Positions 32,104 through 41,203 of a stretch of 64,000 bases of DNA are shown here, in pieces. Made by a program: the position numbers and the translations under genes. The first letter of the stretch is position 1; each line of letters opens with the position of its first letter. Below the pieces are notes generated by a model that was not told the DNA's origin, ran no database searches, and worked only from the letters and a program-made list of their open reading frames with translations. Source of the DNA: Mycobacterium colombiense (GTDB taxonomy: Bacteria > Actinomycetota > Actinomycetes > Mycobacteriales > Mycobacteriaceae); NCBI RefSeq assembly GCF_003284935.1, contig NZ_QMEV01000014.1, positions 1 through 64,000 of the forward strand, read 5' to 3'.

Positions 32104-32886
32104 TCAGCGCCAGCGGGCCAACAACTGCTTGGCGTGGCCCGCCAGCGCGGCCTGCAGGAAGGGCCCGAAGCTGATGCGCGCAACGCCCAGCGGACCGAAG
32201 GACGCCGGGTCGTCCTGATCGGCCAGCGCGATCGCGTTGACCGGCAGCTCCAATTCGGCCGTCAGGCGCCGCAACGTGTCGGGATCGTGGCGGCCCACCG
32301 GATAAAGAACATCGGCGCCCGCGGCCGCGCACTGGTTCAGTCGGGCCACCGCCCGCTCGACGCGATCGGAGGCCTCGCCGTCCTGGCGCAGGAACAGATC
32401 GGTCCGGGCATTGATGACGACGTGCACCCCGGCCGCGTCGGCGGCCGCCCGCAGCTGCCCGACCAACTCGGTGTGTTCGTCGGCGGACCGCAGCCGCTTG
32501 CCCTCCGCGTGCACGGTGTCCTCGATGTTCAGCCCGACGGCGCCGACGCTCAGCAGGCCCTCGATCAGCCGGTCTGCCGGCTGCCCGTAGCCGGACTCGA
32601 TGTCCACCGACACCGGCACGTCGACCGCGGCGGTGATCTGGGCGACCCGGGTGAGGACGTCGTCGAACGACATGCCCTCGTTGTCCGGTTTGCCGATCGA
32701 GTCCGCCATCGGATGGCTGCCCACGGTGAGCGCGGCGAATCCGGCGCCGGCGGCCAGCCGGGCCGACCAGGCATCCCACACGGTCGGCAGGATGACCGGG
32801 TGGCCCGGCCGGTGCAGTTCCAGCAGCGTGGCGGCCTTCTCGGCCGGGGCGGCGCGTCCCGTCATACGTGTTTGCTCGCTCGGCAT
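32104..32886 (-). CDS. Isocitrate lyase/PEP mutase-family protein
   Basis: 260 residues if it starts at ATG 32886 (MPSEQTRMTG) or 253 from ATG 32865; the much longer open frame to 33411 is a shadow of the divergent gene. The fold is the PEP mutase/isocitrate lyase TIM barrel: PTVWDAWSARLAAGAGF, VSVDIESGYG with the metal-binding Asp, GLNIEDTVHAEGKRL with the conserved Glu-Asp, and NARTDLFL. Members cleave or rearrange 2-hydroxy- or phosphono-acids; Rv1998c is a similar stand-alone M. tuberculosis protein. I recall no such gene between Rv0250c and Rv0251c, so it is an insertion relative to that map. The substrate is unknown. Confidence 0.82.
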   Translation of the reverse strand: MPSEQTRMTGRAAPAEKAATLLELHRPGHPVILPTVWDAWSARLAAGAGFAALTVGSHPMADSIGKPDNEGMSFDDVLTRVAQITAAVDVPVSVDIESGYGQPADRLIEGLLSVGAVGLNIEDTVHAEGKRLRSADEHTELVGQLRAAADAAGVHVVINARTDLFLRQDGEASDRVERAVARLNQCAAAGADVLYPVGRHDPDTLRRLTAELELPVNAIALADQDDPASFGPLGVARISFGPFLQAALAGHAKQLLARWR

Positions 32887-32970
32887 CCGGCTCGGCGAGC
32901 TGACGTCCGGCGTGTGCGATGGATAGTATCGAGGGCGAACTGTGATCCGAAACACTGCCGAGGAGATCCT

Positions 32971-33285
32971 TTGACTCGCACGCCGACCACGACTGGCACG
33001 ACCGAATTCGCCGAACTGCACGACCTCATCGGCGGCCTGCGGCAGTGCGTGAGCTCCCTGCGGGCCCGATACGGTGACAGCCCGGCCATGCGGCGCATCG
33101 TCATCGACGCCGACCGCATCCTGTCCGACGTGGACCTGCTCGACACCGACGTGTCCGAATTGGACCTGGCGGGAGCCACCGTGCAGCAGTCCGGTGAGAA
33201 GATCGTCATTCCGGACACCCAGTACGACAGCGAATTCTGGCGCGATGTCGACGATGAGGGTGTCGGCGGTCACAACAGGTCCTGA
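32971..33285 (+). CDS. Small conserved acidic protein (Rv0250c-like)
   Basis: 104 residues from a TTG at 32971 (MTRTPTTTGTTEFAEL), with GAGGAG about 6 bases upstream; the frame upstream is the shadow of the lyase gene. It is acidic and mostly helical in its middle (LHDLIGGLRQCVSSLRARYGDSPAMRRIVIDADRI), with a C-terminal segment TQYDSEFWRDVDDEG. There is no signal peptide or membrane segment and no known domain. It lies immediately upstream of the succinate dehydrogenase operon, with a rho-independent-type terminator between, as Rv0250c does. Function unknown. Confidence 0.78.
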   Translation: MTRTPTTTGTTEFAELHDLIGGLRQCVSSLRARYGDSPAMRRIVIDADRILSDVDLLDTDVSELDLAGATVQQSGEKIVIPDTQYDSEFWRDVDDEGVGGHNRS

Positions 33286-33291
33286 ACAACG

Positions 33292-33316
33292 AAGCCCCCC
33301 ACAAGAGGGGGGCTTT
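33292..33316 (+). terminator. Rho-independent-type terminator before the sdh operon
   Basis: AAGCCCCCC pairs perfectly with GGGGGGCTT around a 6-base ACAAGA loop and is followed by TTTCC. It lies 7 bp after the Rv0250c-like gene and 50 bp before sdhC, so the sdh operon must have its own start within about 50 bp. Confidence 0.85.
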
Positions 33317-33365
33317 CCTCTGTGTACCCTTCGACCTACAGCCCGTTCGAAGAGGAACACACTAA

Positions 33366-34193
33366 ATGAGCGCACCCACGGCGAACCGTCCTGCGTCCGG
33401 TGTCTTTTCACCCACGCGCGCCCGTATCCAGCAACGGACCCTACGCACCGATCGGTGGTGGATGTCGCCGCTGCGGATCGATCTCGGCTTCGCGGCCTTC
33501 ATCATCTACGCGACGGCGCGTGCGTTCCAGCAGAACTACTTCTTCGTCGCGAAGTACCACTACCTAACGCCGTTCTACTCGCCCTGCGTGAGCAAGGGTT
33601 GCGGTGAGGCCGGCGACATCTGGCCGCAGTTCCTGCCCGACGTGTGGTGGCTGCCGTACGCCGCGTTGTCGCTGCCGTTCCTGCTGCTGTTCCGGCTGAC
33701 CTGCTACTACTACCGCGGCGCCTACTACCGCACGGTGTGGCAGTCGCCCAGCGCCTGCGCGGTGGCCGAGCCCCGCGTGCACTACACCGGCGAGACCAAG
33801 TTCCCGCTGATCATCCAGAACACCCACCGGTACTTCTTCTACATCGCCGGCATCATCTCGGTGATCAACACCTACGACGCGATCGTCGCGTTCCATTCCG
33901 ACAGCGGGCCGGGCGGATTCGGCTTCGGTCTGGGCAATCTGATCCTGCTCGGCAACGTCATCATGCTGTGGATCTACACGCTGTCCTGCCACTCGTGCCG
34001 GCACGTGACCGGCGGGCGGCTCAAGCACTTCTCCAAGCACCCTGTGCGGTACTGGATCTGGACCCAGGTCAGCCGGATGAACACCCGGCACAAGCTGTTC
34101 GCGTGGATCACCCTGGGCACCCTGATGCTCACCGACTTCTACATCGCATTGGTGGCCAGCGGCACCATTCCTGACCTCCGATTTGTTGGCTGA
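33366..34193 (+). CDS. sdhC: Succinate dehydrogenase membrane-anchor subunit (Sdh1-type, Rv0249c-like)
   Basis: 275 residues from ATG 33366; Rv0249c is 273. Five hydrophobic segments can be seen, roughly residues 35-55, 95-115, 155-175, 190-210 and 240-262. Features include the SPCVSKGCGEAGDIWP loop, NTHRYFFYIAGIISVINTYDA with His for heme coordination, and SCHSCRHVTGGRLKHFSKH. It anchors SdhAB to the inner membrane and holds the heme and quinone site. It begins the three-gene sdh1 operon; SdhA follows by 45 bp. Confidence 0.9.
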   Translation: MSAPTANRPASGVFSPTRARIQQRTLRTDRWWMSPLRIDLGFAAFIIYATARAFQQNYFFVAKYHYLTPFYSPCVSKGCGEAGDIWPQFLPDVWWLPYAALSLPFLLLFRLTCYYYRGAYYRTVWQSPSACAVAEPRVHYTGETKFPLIIQNTHRYFFYIAGIISVINTYDAIVAFHSDSGPGGFGFGLGNLILLGNVIMLWIYTLSCHSCRHVTGGRLKHFSKHPVRYWIWTQVSRMNTRHKLFAWITLGTLMLTDFYIALVASGTIPDLRFVG

Positions 34194-34238
34194 CAAGCCA
34201 TTTCGACACACATCAAGAATTTAGCTAGCGAGGGTTTC

Positions 34239-36158
34239 ATGGTGGAAATCGAGCGGCACACGTACGACGTGGTCGTGATCGGTGCCGGCGGCGCCGGGCT
34301 GCGTGCGGTTATCGAAGCGCGCGAACGGGGTTTGCGGGTCGCGGTGGTGTGCAAGTCCCTGTTCGGCAAGGCCCACACGGTCATGGCCGAGGGCGGCTGC
34401 GCGGCCTCCATGGGCAACACCAACCCGAAGGACAACTGGAAGACCCACTTCGGCGACACCATGCGCGGCGGGAAATTCCTGAACAACTGGCGCATGGCCG
34501 AACTGCACGCCAAGGAAGCCCCCGACCGCGTCTGGGAGCTGGAAACCTATGGGGCGCTGTTCGATCGCCTCAAAGACGGCAAGATCAGCCAGCGCAACTT
34601 CGGTGGGCACACCTACCCGCGGCTGGCCCACGTCGGTGACCGCACCGGCCTGGAGCTGATCCGCACCATGCAGCAGAAGATCGTCTCGCTGCAGCAGGAG
34701 GACTTCGCCGAGCTCGGCGACTACGAAGCCCGGATCCGGGTGTTCGCCGAAACCACGATCACCGAGCTGATCAAGGACGGCGACGCGATCGCCGGGGCGT
34801 TCGGCTACATCCGCGAAAGCGGCAACTTCATCCTGTTCGAGGCGCCCGCGGTGGTGCTGGCCACCGGCGGGATCGGCAAGTCGTTCAAGGTCACCTCGAA
34901 CTCGTGGGAGTACACCGGCGACGGCCACGCCCTGGCCCTGCGGGCGGGCGCGTCCCTGATCAACATGGAGTTCGTCCAGTTCCACCCGACGGGCATGGTG
35001 TGGCCGCCGAGTGTGAAGGGGATCCTGGTCACCGAGGGTGTCCGCGGTGACGGCGGGGTGCTGAAGAACTCCGACGACAAGCGGTTCATGTTCGACTACA
35101 TCCCCTCGGTGTTCAAGGGGCAGTACGCCGAATCCGAGCAAGAAGCCGACCAGTGGCTCAAGGACAACGACTCGGCCCGCCGCACTCCGGACCTGTTGCC
35201 GCGTGACGAGGTCGCGCGCGCGATCAACTCGGAGGTCAAGGCTGGCCGCGGCAGCCCACACGGCGGCGTCTACCTGGACATCGCCTCGCGGCTCACACCC
35301 GCGGAGATCAACCGCCGGCTGCCGTCGATGTACCACCAGTTCAAGGAGCTGGCCGGCGTCGACATCACGAAGGAGCCGATGGAAGTCGGGCCGACCTGCC
35401 ACTACGTGATGGGCGGCGTCGAGGTTGACGCCGACACCGGCGCGGCCACGGTCCCCGGGCTGTTCGCCGCCGGCGAGTGCTCCGGCGGCATGCACGGCTC
35501 CAACCGGCTGGGCGGCAACTCGCTGTCGGACCTGCTGGTGTTCGGCCGGCGCGCCGGCCTGGGTGCGGCCGACTATGTGCGGGCCCTGAGCAGCCGCCCG
35601 ACGATCGCCGAGGGCGCCGTCGACGCCGCGGCCAAGCGGGCGCTGTCCCCCTTCGAGGCGCCGGCCAACGGCGCGGCCGGGGAGAACCCGTACACCCTGC
35701 AGCTCGAGCTGCAGCAGTCGATGAACGACCTGGTGGGCATCATCCGCAAGGAGGAAGAGATCACCGAGGCCCTCGAGCGGCTCACCAAGCTGCGCGAGCG
35801 GTTCAAGAACCTGCACGTCGAGGGGCAGCGCCGGTACAACCCGGGCTGGAACCTGGCCATCGACCTGCGCAACATGCTGCTGGTCAGCGAATGCGTCGCC
35901 AAGGCCGCGCTGCAGCGCACCGAGAGCCGCGGCGGGCACACCCGCGACGACCACCCGGGGATGGACTCGTCGTGGCGCAAGGTGCTGCTGGTCTGCGAGG
36001 CGGCCGGCGGCGACGAGGTGATCCCCGACATCACCATCACGAAGAAGGATCAGACGCCGATGCGGCCCGATCTGCTGGAGCTGTTCGAGATCGCCGAGCT
36101 GGAGAAGTACTACACCGACGAAGAACTCGCCGGGCACCCGGGACGGAGTGGCAAATGA
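34239..36158 (+). CDS. sdhA: Succinate dehydrogenase flavoprotein subunit SdhA
   Basis: 639 residues; Rv0248c is 646. The FAD-binding Rossmann VVIGAGGAGLRA is at residues 12-23, and the covalent-FAD His is at 46 in GKAHTVMAEGG. The active-site region holds QFHPTGM, the substrate-binding HGGVYLDI, and MGGVEVDADTGAATVPGLFAAGECSGG split near residue 400, with SNRLGGNSL. It oxidises succinate to fumarate on the cytosolic face of the membrane. Its stop overlaps the sdhB start (ATGA), giving translational coupling. Confidence 0.95.
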   Translation: MVEIERHTYDVVVIGAGGAGLRAVIEARERGLRVAVVCKSLFGKAHTVMAEGGCAASMGNTNPKDNWKTHFGDTMRGGKFLNNWRMAELHAKEAPDRVWELETYGALFDRLKDGKISQRNFGGHTYPRLAHVGDRTGLELIRTMQQKIVSLQQEDFAELGDYEARIRVFAETTITELIKDGDAIAGAFGYIRESGNFILFEAPAVVLATGGIGKSFKVTSNSWEYTGDGHALALRAGASLINMEFVQFHPTGMVWPPSVKGILVTEGVRGDGGVLKNSDDKRFMFDYIPSVFKGQYAESEQEADQWLKDNDSARRTPDLLPRDEVARAINSEVKAGRGSPHGGVYLDIASRLTPAEINRRLPSMYHQFKELAGVDITKEPMEVGPTCHYVMGGVEVDADTGAATVPGLFAAGECSGGMHGSNRLGGNSLSDLLVFGRRAGLGAADYVRALSSRPTIAEGAVDAAAKRALSPFEAPANGAAGENPYTLQLELQQSMNDLVGIIRKEEEITEALERLTKLRERFKNLHVEGQRRYNPGWNLAIDLRNMLLVSECVAKAALQRTESRGGHTRDDHPGMDSSWRKVLLVCEAAGGDEVIPDITITKKDQTPMRPDLLELFEIAELEKYYTDEELAGHPGRSGK

Positions 36159-36901
36159 CCTACAACGCGACGATGCGGGTGTGGCGCGGCGACGACGCCG
36201 ACGGCGGTCTGCAGGACTTCACGGTTGAGGTCAACGAGGGCGAGGTCGTCCTCGACATCATCCATCGCCTGCAGCAGACCCAGACGCCCGACCTGGCGGT
36301 CCGGTGGAACTGCAAGGCCGGCAAGTGTGGCTCCTGCTCGGCGGAGATCAACGGCAAGCCGCGGCTGCTGTGCATGACCCGGATGTCCACCTTCGCCGAG
36401 GACGAGGTCGTCACCGTCACGCCGCTGCGGACGTTCCCGGTGATCCGCGACCTGGTGACCGACGTCTCGTTCAACTACGAAAAGGCGCGCGAGATCCCGT
36501 CTTTCGCGCCGCCCAAGGACCTGCAGCCCGGGGAGTACCGGATGGCGCAGGAGGACGTCGGACGCTCCCAGGAATTTCGCAAGTGCATCGAGTGCTTCCT
36601 GTGCCAGAACGTGTGCCACGTGGTGCGCGACCACGAGGAGAACAAGAAGGCGTTCGCCGGTCCGCGCTTCCTGATGCGGATCGCCGAGCTGGAAATGCAC
36701 CCGCTGGACACCCGCGACCGGCGCAACGACGCCCAGGACGAGCACGGCCTGGGCTACTGCAACATCACCAAGTGCTGCACCGAGGTCTGCCCGGAGAACA
36801 TCAAGATCACCGACAACGCGCTGATCCCGATGAAAGAGCGGGTCGCCGACCGCAAGTACGACCCGGTGGTGTGGCTCGGCAACAAGCTGTTCCGCCGCTG
36901 A
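36155..36901 (+). CDS. sdhB: Succinate dehydrogenase iron-sulfur subunit SdhB
   Basis: 248 residues from ATG 36155, exactly the length of Rv0247c; the open frame upstream is a shadow of sdhA. The N-terminal ferredoxin domain carries the [2Fe-2S] cysteines 53, 58, 61 and 73 (CKAGKCGSC...C). The C-terminal domain has CIECFLCQNVCHVV and CCTEVCPENIKI for the [4Fe-4S] and [3Fe-4S] clusters. It transfers electrons from SdhA to the quinone. It is the last gene of the operon; M. tuberculosis Rv0246 (a membrane protein) does not follow it here. Confidence 0.95.
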   Translation: MTYNATMRVWRGDDADGGLQDFTVEVNEGEVVLDIIHRLQQTQTPDLAVRWNCKAGKCGSCSAEINGKPRLLCMTRMSTFAEDEVVTVTPLRTFPVIRDLVTDVSFNYEKAREIPSFAPPKDLQPGEYRMAQEDVGRSQEFRKCIECFLCQNVCHVVRDHEENKKAFAGPRFLMRIAELEMHPLDTRDRRNDAQDEHGLGYCNITKCCTEVCPENIKITDNALIPMKERVADRKYDPVVWLGNKLFRR

Positions 36902-37028
36902 GCTGCCGGCCCCGCCATCCGGGCCGTCCCGCCGTGGCACGTTAGGCCGTCGCGGGACCCGGGTAACCACACTGCATCCTGTCGGGTCGCCCCGTGCGGC
37001 CGTCTGTCCACGACCGGAAAGGCAGTTC

Positions 37029-37192
37029 ATGGAACCCATGCGGAAACCGCCAGCATCAACAACATTCGCACCGCGATCCGCCAGCTGTCGGTTCGCGCGC
37101 AGCTTGCGAACAAAGAAGGCCGATACGCCGATGCCGCCGAGCTCGAGAGCCGCATCCAGGGCTTTCGGGAGGAATTGAGCCACCGCCCCTAG
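37029..37192 (+). pseudogene. Small UVR-motif-like protein gene with a probable 1-bp deletion after the start
   Basis: From 37052 to the stop at 37190-37192 one frame reads SINNIRTAIRQLSVRAQL then ANKEGRYADAAELESRIQGF and REELSHRP, a coherent helical peptide resembling a UVR-type motif. That frame has no usual start codon. GGAAAGG at 37016-37022 points to ATG 37029, which is in a different frame. Adding one A to GGAA at 37031-37034 joins ATG to the coherent frame and gives METHAETASINNIRT..., about 54 residues. So a single-base deletion or sequencing error is likely. The alternative is initiation at a rare codon. It lies between sdhB and the convergent flavin reductase gene. Confidence 0.6.
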
Positions 37193-37216
37193 GCGGTCAA
37201 TCGTGCGCCGAGCCGA

Positions 37217-37720
<504 letters not shown>

Positions 37721-37787
37721 CTAGAGCCGGACACGGGATTTTCGACTGTGACCCTACCCGGCGCCGGTCGCGCCGGCACGGCCACCC

Positions 37788-38834
37788 TCAGCCGTTTTCT
37801 AAGCGTTCTGCCGAATATCCGTGCGCCGCGGCCACATCCGGATGGGCCCGCAACCTGCTCTTCCAGGCGTTGCGGCCGTAGACCGAGAACATGGGGTCGG
37901 CCGGATCGTGCGACGGCGTCCAGTGCTGATCGGTCCGCGCCGCAAGCTCGTCGGGCAGTGACAGCGCCGGTATCCGCGCGTCCAGGCGCGGGTTGAAGAA
38001 GAAGGCCACCGAGATGCGCTCGCCCGCCTGCCCGCACAGGTTCACCCGGTGCTCGGTGGCGCGCAGGTAGCCACGCGTGGCCACCTCCAACAGCTCGCCG
38101 ATATTGACGATGAACGCCCCCTCGCGCGGCGGCACCTCGATCCAGCCGTCGTCGGGACTCGCGCCGCCGCCGCCGCGCCGGACCTGCAGGCCGGTGCTGC
38201 CCGGCTCAGCCAGCAACAGGGTGAGCACGCCGGAGTCGCGGTGCGCGCCGACGCCTTGCGCGCTCGCCGCGCGTCCCGGATACCGGATGATCTTGATCAG
38301 GGTGGCCGGCGCGTCGGCGAAGGACGCGTCGAACACGGCGGGCGGGCTGCCCAGCGAGGCCGCCCAGTGCCGCAACAGGGTGCGGGCCACCGCGGACAGC
38401 GCGGCGTCCCACTCCTCGACGAGCCCGGCCAGCTCCGGCAGGGCGGCCGGCCACTGGTTCGGGCCCTGCAGCCACCGATAGTCGGTCTTGTCCAGCCCGT
38501 CGATCGGGGCGCGCTCCGGTCCGACGTCGATCTGCTCGCGCCAGTCCACCTCGCCGCGGGTCAGTTCGCCGCCGAGCCGGGTGTAGCCGCGGAAATGGGG
38601 GCTGCGCACCATCGCGACCGCGTCCTTGTCCGGTTGCGGCAGCCCGAAGAGCCGTCGCGCCGCGTCCAGCATCCGGGTCACCAGATCCGGGGGCACACCG
38701 TGACCCGTCAGGTAGAAGAAGCCCACCTGGTGGCCCGCCTCCCGCAGCTGCTGCCGGGCGCGCGCGGACTCGGCCCGCAGGTCCACCGTCGGTATCTCGA
38801 CGGGCGGGGCAGTGACGGCGCGCACATCGGTCAC
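37788..38834 (-). CDS. 2-oxoglutarate/Fe(II)-dependent oxygenase (isopenicillin-N-synthase-like)
   Basis: 348 residues from ATG 38834. The N-terminal DIOX_N region (IPTVDLRAESARARQQL, GFFYLTGHGVPPDLV) precedes the double-stranded beta-helix with the iron ligands: His and Asp in GAHRDSGVLTLLL and the distal His in TEHRVNLCG, then Arg-x-Ser in ERISVAFFFNP for 2-oxoglutarate. It should hydroxylate or desaturate a small molecule or an amino-acid derivative in the cytosol. I recall no such gene between Rv0245 and Rv0244c, so it is probably gained relative to M. tuberculosis. It is divergent from fadE5, separated by a 200-bp region rich in dyads. Confidence 0.82.
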   Translation of the reverse strand: MTDVRAVTAPPVEIPTVDLRAESARARQQLREAGHQVGFFYLTGHGVPPDLVTRMLDAARRLFGLPQPDKDAVAMVRSPHFRGYTRLGGELTRGEVDWREQIDVGPERAPIDGLDKTDYRWLQGPNQWPAALPELAGLVEEWDAALSAVARTLLRHWAASLGSPPAVFDASFADAPATLIKIIRYPGRAASAQGVGAHRDSGVLTLLLAEPGSTGLQVRRGGGGASPDDGWIEVPPREGAFIVNIGELLEVATRGYLRATEHRVNLCGQAGERISVAFFFNPRLDARIPALSLPDELAARTDQHWTPSHDPADPMFSVYGRNAWKSRLRAHPDVAAAHGYSAERLENG

Positions 38835-38888
38835 GGGTGGATCGTCGCCGCAGGTAGATCGGATTTCAACGGCATGACCAGCAGCTTC

Positions 38889-38900
38889 CCAACCGGTTGG
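38889..38900. promoter_or_regulatory. Perfect 12-bp palindrome CCAACCGGTTGG upstream of fadE5
   Basis: A perfect palindrome 55 bp upstream of the oxygenase start and 136 bp upstream of fadE5, next to an AT-rich run (TTAATTAGG). It has the usual form of a TetR-type operator and shares CAACC/GGTTG arms with the fadE6 site at 12276. It may control the oxygenase, fadE5 or both. Confidence 0.45.
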
Positions 38901-38961
38901 TTAATTAGGCAATGAAATCTAGCTCACATTGACTTGCATACGGCTGACGCGAACGATATTT

Positions 38962-38994
38962 TAGGTCTTGTTACTGGTGGGTAACTTAGACCTA
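38962..38994. promoter_or_regulatory. Nested inverted repeats immediately upstream of fadE5
   Basis: Outer arms TAGGTCT / AGACCTA enclose inner arms GTTAC / GTAAC around a 6-bp TGGTGG centre, the two levels being offset by one base. The inner TTAC-n6-GTAA is the same layout as the repeat between fadA2 and fabG4. It ends 41 bp before the fadE5 start, so it overlaps the likely promoter or leader. Confidence 0.6.
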
Positions 38995-39035
38995 GTACCC
39001 AACCACAAGTGGCATTCTCAACGAGGAGGACCGTA

Positions 39036-40871
39036 GTGAGCCACTACAAGAGCAACGTCCGCGACCAGGTATTCAACCTGTTCGAAGTTCTGGGCGTTGA
39101 CAAGGCGCTGGGCCAGGGCGAATACGCCGACCTGGACGCCGACACAGCCCAAGAAATGCTGAATGAGATCAGCCGACTGGCCGAGGGGCCGGTCGCCGAC
39201 TCCTTCGTCGAGGGTGACCGCAATCCGCCGGTGTTCGACCCGAAGACGCACTCGGTGACGCTGCCGGACTCCTTCAAGAAATCGGTCCAGTCCGTCATCG
39301 AGGCCGGCTGGGACAAGGTCGGCATCGACGAGGTGCTGGGCGGCATGCCGATGCCCCGCGCGCTGGTCTGGGCGCTGCACGAGCACCTGCTCGGCGCCAA
39401 CCCGGCCGTGTGGATGTACGCCGGCGGCGCGGGCTTCGCCAACATCCTGTACCACCTCGGCACCGAGGAGCAGAAGAAGTGGGCCGTCATCTGCGCTGAG
39501 CGCGGCTGGGGTTCGACCATGGTGCTCACCGAGCCGGACGCCGGTTCCGACGTGGGCGCCGGGCGGACCAAGGCCGTCAAGCAGGACGACGGCTCCTGGC
39601 ACATCGACGGCGTGAAGCGGTTCATCACCTCCGCCGACTCCGGTGACCTGTTCGAGAACATCTTCCACCTGGTGCTGGCCCGCCCCGAGGGCGCCGGGCC
39701 GGGCACCAAGGGGCTGTCGCTGTTCTTCGTGCCCAAGTTCCTGTTCGACTTCGAGACCGGCGAGCTGGGCGAGCGCAACGGCGTCTTCGTCACCAACGTC
39801 GAGCACAAGATGGGCCTCAAGGTCTCGGCGACGTGCGAGCTGAGCTTCGGCCAGCACGACGTCCCCGCCAAGGGCTGGCTGGTCGGCGAGGTGCACAACG
39901 GCATCGCGCAGATGTTCGAGGTCATCGAGCAGGCCCGCATGATGGTCGGCACCAAGGCCATCGCGACCCTGTCGACGGGCTACCTGAACGCGCTGGAGTA
40001 CGCGAAGTCTCGCGTCCAGGGCGCCGACATGACCCAGATGACCGACAAGACCGCGCCGCGCGTGACCATCACGCACCACCCGGACGTGCGCCGGTCGCTG
40101 ATGACCCAGAAGGCCTACGCCGAGGGTCTGCGCGCGCTGTACCTGTTCACGTCCACCTATCAGGACGCGGCGGTCGCCGAGGCGCTGTATGGGGTAGGCC
40201 CCGAGCTGGCGGTCAAGGTCAACGACCTGATGCTGCCGGTCGTCAAGGGTGTGGGCTCGGAGCAGGCGTACGCCAAGCTCACCGAGAGCCTGCAGACCTT
40301 CGGTGGCTCCGGCTTCCTGCAGGACTACCCGATCGAGCAGTACATCCGGGACGCCAAGATCGACTCGCTCTACGAGGGCACCACCGCCATCCAGGCGCAG
40401 GACTTCTTCTTCCGCAAGATCGTCCGCGACAAGGGTGTGGCGCTGGCCCACGTGTCCGAGCAGATCCAGAAGTTCGTCGATGCCGAGTCCGGCAACGGCC
40501 GCCTGAAGACCGAGCGCGAGCTGCTGGCCAAGGCCCTGACCGACGTGCAGGCGATGGCGGCCACGCTGACCGGCTACCTGATGGCGGCGCAGGAGGACGT
40601 GACCAGCCTGTACAAGGTGGGTCTGGGTTCGGTGCGCTTCCTGATGAGCGTCGGTGACCTGGTCATCGGCTGGTTGTTGCAGCGTCAGGCCGCGGTCGCC
40701 GTGGCGGCGCTCGACGCCGGTGCCAGCGGCGAGGAGCGGTCCTTCTACGAGGGCAAGATCGCGGTGGCGTCGTTCTTCGCGAAGAACTTCCTGCCGCTGC
40801 TGACCAGCACCCGCGAGGTCATCGACACGCTGGACAACGACATCATGGAACTCGACGAGGCCGCCTTCTAG
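39036..40871 (+). CDS. fadE5: Acyl-CoA dehydrogenase FadE5
   Basis: 611 residues from GTG 39036 ([20 protein letters not shown]), with GAGGAGGA at 39023-39030; exactly the length of Rv0244c. The frame extends to 39009 but without a ribosome site. It is a long-type ACAD: an N-terminal extension, then [37 protein letters not shown], and the catalytic-Glu motif [13 protein letters not shown] preceded by [12 protein letters not shown]. FadE5 is known as a broad-range enzyme for medium- to long-chain acyl-CoAs. Two strong terminators follow. It is convergent with fadA2, so thiolase, dehydrogenase and reductase are clustered. Confidence 0.94.
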   Translation: MSHYKSNVRDQVFNLFEVLGVDKALGQGEYADLDADTAQEMLNEISRLAEGPVADSFVEGDRNPPVFDPKTHSVTLPDSFKKSVQSVIEAGWDKVGIDEVLGGMPMPRALVWALHEHLLGANPAVWMYAGGAGFANILYHLGTEEQKKWAVICAERGWGSTMVLTEPDAGSDVGAGRTKAVKQDDGSWHIDGVKRFITSADSGDLFENIFHLVLARPEGAGPGTKGLSLFFVPKFLFDFETGELGERNGVFVTNVEHKMGLKVSATCELSFGQHDVPAKGWLVGEVHNGIAQMFEVIEQARMMVGTKAIATLSTGYLNALEYAKSRVQGADMTQMTDKTAPRVTITHHPDVRRSLMTQKAYAEGLRALYLFTSTYQDAAVAEALYGVGPELAVKVNDLMLPVVKGVGSEQAYAKLTESLQTFGGSGFLQDYPIEQYIRDAKIDSLYEGTTAIQAQDFFFRKIVRDKGVALAHVSEQIQKFVDAESGNGRLKTERELLAKALTDVQAMAATLTGYLMAAQEDVTSLYKVGLGSVRFLMSVGDLVIGWLLQRQAAVAVAALDAGASGEERSFYEGKIAVASFFAKNFLPLLTSTREVIDTLDNDIMELDEAAF

Positions 40872-40892
40872 GAGGCCTTCGACGGCCACGCA

Positions 40893-40928
40893 CAAATCCC
40901 CCGCCTCGCCTGCGAAGCGGGGGATTTG
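40893..40928 (+). terminator. fadE5 terminator 1
   Basis: CAAATCCCCCGC pairs perfectly with GCGGGGGATTTG over 12 bp, with a 12-base loop, 22 bp after the fadE5 stop. The AAAT/ATTT base of the stem supplies a short U-rich side on both strands, so it may work in both directions. Confidence 0.88.
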
Positions 40929-40977
40929 CGTTCGGCAGGTAACGACGAGGCCCTGCTTGAAAGGCCCGCTTGCACGC

Positions 40978-41021
40978 AAAAGGCCGCCGCTGGATCCCCT
41001 CACTCCAGCGGCGGCCCTTTT
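40978..41021. terminator. Bidirectional terminator 2 between fadE5 and fadA2
   Basis: AAAAGG-CCGCCGCTGGA pairs with TCCAGCGGCGG-CCCTTTT over a long stem with one small bulge and a 9-base loop, flanked by A-runs on the left and T-runs on the right. This is a symmetric, bidirectional intrinsic terminator. Confidence 0.88.
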
Positions 41022-41203
41022 CGTACGCCAGTCCGCGTGGCGGACGGGCGGTCGCATTCGGGGGATGCCCCGTATTGCCGTCGGGGTCGGGGGGTCAGAC
41101 CACAACACGGGGCTATCCGGTGGGGCGGATACCCGCGCCCCCTTCTGACTAACCAGATGTGACTCAACTCATGACGAGCGGGGCGAGGCGCCCGAGGTCC
41201 CCG

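Larger units (their letters stand above)
40872..41203. other. Intergenic region between convergent fadE5 and fadA2
   Basis: About 330 bp with no supported gene. It contains two strong hairpins (40893-40928 and 40978-41021) that insulate the convergent transcripts. Small frames of 60-78 codons at 40926-41162 overlap these hairpins and look non-coding. The rest, about 41,030-41,200, shows nothing recognisable. Confidence 0.6.

Noticed and set aside
34221..36137. 638-codon minus-strand frame opposite sdhA
   Set aside because: Mirror of codon bias in sdhA; no homology visible.
37029..37140. Short frame starting MEPMRKPPAS at the ATG 37029
   Set aside because: It has the ribosome site but quickly becomes unlike protein; the coherent peptide is in another frame, so a frameshift is preferred.
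39018..41108. 696-codon minus-strand frame opposite fadE5
   Set aside because: Antisense shadow of a clear acyl-CoA dehydrogenase; it also crosses two terminator hairpins.
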